DNA from: an uncultured Sphingomonas sp.
GTDB taxonomy: Bacteria > Pseudomonadota > Alphaproteobacteria > Sphingomonadales > Sphingomonadaceae
Assembly: GCA_902806295.1 (NCBI GenBank)
Contig: CADCWB010000189.1
Coordinates: 1 to 6,724 of the forward strand
DNA length: 6,724 bases
Direction of reading: 5' to 3'
The position numbers were made by a program, and so were the translations under genes. Of the stretch, positions 5,539-6,724 are shown piece by piece (within the stretch, counting starts at the first letter, position 1; the number at the start of each line of letters is the position of its first letter). The notes beneath the pieces were generated by a model. It was not told where the DNA came from, searched no databases, and saw only the letters and a program-made list of their open reading frames with translations.

Positions 5539-5826
5539 ATGTCCGTCGATACCGCCACCGTGCGGCACATCGCCAAGCTCGCGCGGCTCCAGATGAGCGA
5601 CGCCGAGACCGAGGCGCTGGTTCCTGAGCTCAACAACATCCTCGGCTGGGTCGAGCAGTTGGGTGAGGTCGACACCGATGGCGTTGAGCCCCTGACGGCT
5701 GTCATCGACCAGCAGCTGCGCTTGCGCGATGACGCTGTGACCGACGGCGGCGTACGCGATGCCGTACTGGCCAACGCCCCGGACGCGCAACATGGGTTCT
5801 TCGCCGTGCCGAAAGTGATCGAGTGA
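5539..5826 (+). CDS. gatC: Asp-tRNA(Asn)/Glu-tRNA(Gln) amidotransferase subunit C
   Basis: This 95-residue protein is the small structural subunit of GatCAB, which converts Glu-tRNA(Gln) to Gln-tRNA(Gln) and, in some species, Asp-tRNA(Asn) to Asn-tRNA(Asn) in the cytoplasm. GatC wraps around the GatA-GatB interface and stabilises GatA. Family features are the N-terminal VRHIAKLARLQMSDAE (residues 8-23), the helix ILGWVEQLGEVDT, and GVEPLTAV near residues 48-55. The C-terminal part ends with AQHGFFAVPKVIE, as in typical homologues. Length is normal for the family (about 95-100). The ATG at 5539 aligns with the usual start. No strong ribosome site is visible. gatA follows after 105 bp that contain an inverted repeat. 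Confidence 0.97.
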   Translation: MSVDTATVRHIAKLARLQMSDAETEALVPELNNILGWVEQLGEVDTDGVEPLTAVIDQQLRLRDDAVTDGGVRDAVLANAPDAQHGFFAVPKVIE

Positions 5827-5854
5827 TGGTGACGGCAGCCTCCACTTCCGTTTG

Positions 5855-5918
5855 CCCTAAGCTTGTCGAAGGGCTGTCCTTGTACTTGGGGAAGGGCAGG
5901 GCTTCGACAGACTCAGCC
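5855..5918. repeat. Sphingomonad-type intergenic inverted repeat between gatC and gatA
   Basis: Imperfect inverted arms at 5855-5881 and 5892-5918 flank a ten-base loop. Both arms contain the GTCGAAG/CTTCGAC core; the reverse complement of the left arm matches the right arm at about 19 of 27 positions. The phrases GCTTGTCGAAGGGC and CTTCGACAGACTCAGCCC match, from memory, a dispersed intergenic repeat very common in Sphingomonadales; read on the minus strand it gives the peptide LSLSKP seen in many spurious sphingomonad ORFs. It could fold into an RNA hairpin in the gatCA message. The copy number in this genome cannot be judged from the window. Confidence 0.72.
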
Positions 5919-5931
5919 CAGCGGGTTCCTG

Positions 5932-6724
5932 ATGTCTGAATTCACCTCCAAGACCATAGCCGAGCTGCGCGACGGCTTTCGCGCGGGGGAGTTCTCGGCG
6001 CGCGAGATCGCCGAGCAGTTCAACGCCGCGGTGGCCGGCGCCCGGGCGCTCAATGCCTATACCGTGGAGACCCCCGAGGATGCGCTGGCCTGCGCCGAGG
6101 TCGCCGATCAGGGGCGGCGGTCGGGCGAGCTGAAGCTTCTTTCCGGCATTCCGCTCGGCATCAAGGACCTGTTCGCGACCGCCAACGTGGACACGACGGC
6201 CGGCAGCAACATCCTCAAGGGCTTCAAGCCCCCATATGAGAGCACCGTCAGCGGCAACTTGCGCGCGGCCGGCGCCGGAATGCTCGGCAAGCTCAACATG
6301 GACGAGTTCGCCATGGGCTCGTCGAACGAGACCAGCGCCTTCGGGCCGGTGCTTTCGCCCTGGAAGCGGAGTGATGGCGGCAATGCCGCGCTGACGCCGG
6401 GCGGCAGTTCGGGTGGATCGGCCGCGGCGGTTGCGGCCGGGATCGCTCCGGGCGTAACCGGCACCGACACTGGCGGCTCGATCCGGCAGCCTGCGGCCTT
6501 CACGGGCGTCTCGGGGATTAAGCCGACGTACGGCCGTTGCTCGCGCTGGGGCATCGTGTCGTTCGCCAGTTCGCTCGACCAGGCCGGGCCGATGGCGCGG
6601 ACGGTGCGGCACTGCGCCATCTTGCTGGAGGCGATGGCCGGGTTCGATCCCAAGGACTCGACCTTGCTCGAACTGCCCGTACCGCAGTGGGAAGCGGCTT
6701 TGTCGAGTGATCTGAAGGGTAAGC
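5932..6724 (+). CDS. gatA: Asp-tRNA(Asn)/Glu-tRNA(Gln) amidotransferase subunit A (3' end beyond window)
   Basis: GatA is the glutaminase subunit of GatCAB. It hydrolyses glutamine and channels the ammonia to GatB, where the mischarged aminoacyl-tRNA is amidated. About 264 codons of an expected ~490 are present; the frame is open to the right edge. It belongs to the amidase signature family, with a Ser-cisSer-Lys triad visible as Lys78 (PLGIKDLF), Ser159 (PGGSSGGSAAAVAAG) and nucleophile Ser183 (GTDTGGSIRQPAAF). Other signatures are LGKLNMDEFAMGSSNETSAFG at about 118-138 and GIKPTYGRCSRWGIV after the nucleophile. Compared with Gram-positive GatA the stretch before Ser159 (SPWKRSDGGNAALTPGG) is a few residues longer, as is usual in alphaproteobacteria. 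The ATG at 5932 matches the usual start, though its ribosome site is weak. It is co-oriented with gatC and probably in the same operon; gatB is not in view. Confidence 0.97.
   Translation, partial: MSEFTSKTIAELRDGFRAGEFSAREIAEQFNAAVAGARALNAYTVETPEDALACAEVADQGRRSGELKLLSGIPLGIKDLFATANVDTTAGSNILKGFKPPYESTVSGNLRAAGAGMLGKLNMDEFAMGSSNETSAFGPVLSPWKRSDGGNAALTPGGSSGGSAAAVAAGIAPGVTGTDTGGSIRQPAAFTGVSGIKPTYGRCSRWGIVSFASSLDQAGPMARTVRHCAILLEAMAGFDPKDSTLLELPVPQWEAALSSDLKGK

Noticed and set aside
4782..5774. Long minus-strand open frame (330 codons) opposite the Arg-rich lipoprotein and gatC
   Set aside because: It runs antisense to two well-supported genes and across the terminator. Its Arg/Ser/Asn-rich composition is the shadow of repetitive GC-rich codons, and no family motif is seen.
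5857..6612. Minus-strand open frame of 251 codons opposite gatA
   Set aside because: gatA is certain on the plus strand. The far end of this frame reads through the intergenic repeat as LSLSKP, a known artefact in sphingomonad genomes.
1..6724. Mobile element, CRISPR array, tRNA, rRNA or toxin-antitoxin system
   Set aside because: No transposase motifs, regularly spaced identical repeats, tRNA-like cloverleaf or rRNA sequence was seen. The RHH-like domain alone, without a toxin partner next to it, does not support an antitoxin call.

Overview
The window looks like chromosomal DNA from a GC-rich alphaproteobacterium, most probably a sphingomonad (order Sphingomonadales). This is judged from the high GC at third codon positions, the alphaproteobacterial style of GatA, PyrB and RuvX, a SPOR/TPR lipoprotein of a type I associate with this order, and a 'CTTCGACAGACTCAG' intergenic inverted repeat common in these genomes. 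It holds seven protein genes, no RNA genes, no insertion sequence and no CRISPR array. Most of it is core housekeeping.

Layout. (1) Bases 1-2204, plus strand: the end of an acidic, low-complexity protein with a C-terminal ribbon-helix-helix-like domain, tightly coupled to a lipoprotein with TPR repeats and a C-terminal SPOR (peptidoglycan-binding) domain. (2) Bases 2201-4679, minus strand: a compact three-gene unit read leftwards, consisting of a membrane-anchored DUF3089-type alpha/beta hydrolase, ruvX and pyrB. The first two overlap by 13 bases and the last two are 11 bases apart. The pyrB stop overlaps the stop of the convergent SPOR gene. (3) Bases 4680-4846: a divergent intergenic region with small hairpins and no promoter I can name. 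(4) Bases 4847-5440, plus strand: a lysine-free lipoprotein with a Tyr/Gly-rich half and an Arg-rich half built of 11-residue repeats, closed by a strong intrinsic terminator. (5) Bases 5539-6724, plus strand: gatC and the first ~264 codons of gatA, separated by 105 bp that contain the sphingomonad-type inverted repeat.

How the genes relate. gatC and gatA encode subunits of the tRNA-dependent amidotransferase that makes Gln-tRNA(Gln) and/or Asn-tRNA(Asn). pyrB carries out the committed step of pyrimidine synthesis. ruvX is a YqgF-family RNase H-fold nuclease. They share neighbourhood rather than pathway. The two plus-strand genes at the left edge may work together on envelope or division-site positioning, but that is inference. 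The least explained proteins are the acidic/RHH protein and the Tyr/Gly-Arg lipoprotein. I see no clear sign of a new defence or mobile system.
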